From: Candidatus Sphingobacterium stercoripullorum
GTDB lineage: Bacteria; Bacteroidota; Bacteroidia; Sphingobacteriales; Sphingobacteriaceae
NCBI GenBank assembly: GCA_019114715.1
Contig: DXEZ01000173.1
Span: forward strand, 1-16,551
DNA length: 16,551 nucleotides
Direction: 5' to 3'
Positions 16,242-16,551 of this stretch are shown in pieces (positions within the stretch are counted from its first letter, which is position 1; every line of letters begins with the position of its first letter). The position numbers and the translations under genes are program-made. The notes beneath the pieces were generated by a model. The model had not been told where the DNA came from and searched no databases. It was given only the letters and a program-made list of their open reading frames with translations.

Positions 16242-16551
16242 CTAAGGTCTCCAGCGCGGATCCCCTACCGTAAACAATTCTTTATCAATGATCGTTAAAT
16301 CACTCTCGGCGTAAATGTCGTTATTAGGTTTCGCAAAAACAGAATTTGAATTTGCTGAATAAGGCGTTACGCCCTCTACTAGGGTCGTTCCAAAATCTTG
16401 CGTTGCAAAGCTATTGACCACCGTGATTTGGCTGATGTTATTCCTATTAATAGCACGTGCACCATCCGAGTATCCAAAGATTGTATTACGAATCGTGAGA
16501 CCATTCGTTGCAGTACCTCTCATATTATCAACTACATACCTATTGTCGCTA
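16242..16551 (-). CDS. C-terminal end of a DUF5123/DUF4957-like beta-helix surface protein (5' part outside window)
   Basis: The frame is open from the right edge to a TAG stop at 16242-16244, giving the last 102 residues. An internal methionine at 16523 should not be taken as the start, because the frame continues upstream of it with SDNRYVVDN. Repeating short strand-turn units (NGLTIRNTIFGYSD, NNISQITVVNSFATQDFG) look like coils of a parallel beta-helix, and the protein ends VGDPRWRP. A terminal GDPRW is, from memory, characteristic of the DUF5123 proteins that occur in Bacteroidota pectin PULs, usually with DUF4957 or fibronectin type III domains. The likely role is cell-surface glycan binding, possibly with lyase-like folds but no activity shown here. 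It precedes SusC-1 by 46 bp in the same direction and is probably cotranscribed. The exact family name is moderately uncertain. Confidence 0.7.
   Translation of the reverse strand, partial: SDNRYVVDNMRGTATNGLTIRNTIFGYSDGARAINRNNISQITVVNSFATQDFGTTLVEGVTPYSANSNSVFAKPNNDIYAESDLTIIDKELFTVGDPRWRP

Noticed and set aside
16242..16523. Complete 93-residue small protein starting at 16523
   Set aside because: The frame stays open to the window edge upstream of that methionine, there is no signal peptide, and the sequence looks like the end of a longer beta-helix protein.

Overview
The window reads as a Bacteroidota genome fragment of moderate G+C. The evidence is two tandem SusC/SusD pairs, lipoproteins with SusD-type lipoboxes, A/T-rich translation leaders in place of strong Shine-Dalgarno sites at several genes, and a Bacteroidota-type PL1 pectate lyase. 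The genus cannot be fixed from the sequence; free-living groups such as Cytophagia, Sphingobacteriia or marine Flavobacteriia fit at least as well as gut Bacteroides.

All ten genes lie on the minus strand and are read from right to left, so the window is most of one polysaccharide utilization locus (PUL) for pectate-like (polygalacturonate) glycans. In order of transcription they are: the C-terminal end of a DUF5123-like, beta-helix-type surface protein (16551-16242); SusC-1 (16195-12986); SusD-1 (12966-11050); an unrecognised 320-residue lipoprotein in the SusE/SGBP position (11013-10051); a secreted PL1-type pectate lyase with a calcium-loop tail (9862-8297); SusC-2 (8247-5119); SusD-2 (5076-3190); an iron-containing alcohol dehydrogenase (3103-1952); a DapA-superfamily lyase/aldolase that lacks the DHDPS arginine (1950-1006); and a PdxA-family dehydrogenase (1013 to beyond the left edge).

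Most gaps are 1-86 bp and one gene pair overlaps by 8 bp. The single long gap is 188 bp, in front of the pectate lyase (9863-10050). It holds a perfect 9-bp hairpin and a possible Bacteroidota -7 element, so the lyase and everything downstream may have its own promoter or expression level. No non-coding stretch exceeds 300 bp. I see no tRNA, rRNA, CRISPR array, insertion sequence or transcription regulator.

Inferred working model: the lyase cuts pectate outside the cell or at the cell surface, the lipoproteins and DUF5123-like protein hold the glycan, the two SusCD complexes import oligogalacturonides (possibly of different size or decoration), and the last three cytosolic enzymes process an acid-sugar product. 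Those three are not the textbook KduI/KduD/KdgK/KdgA set. They resemble parts used in four-carbon acid-sugar catabolism and in 2-keto-3-deoxy-acid retro-aldol cleavage. This tail is the part of the window most likely to hide an undescribed pathway.
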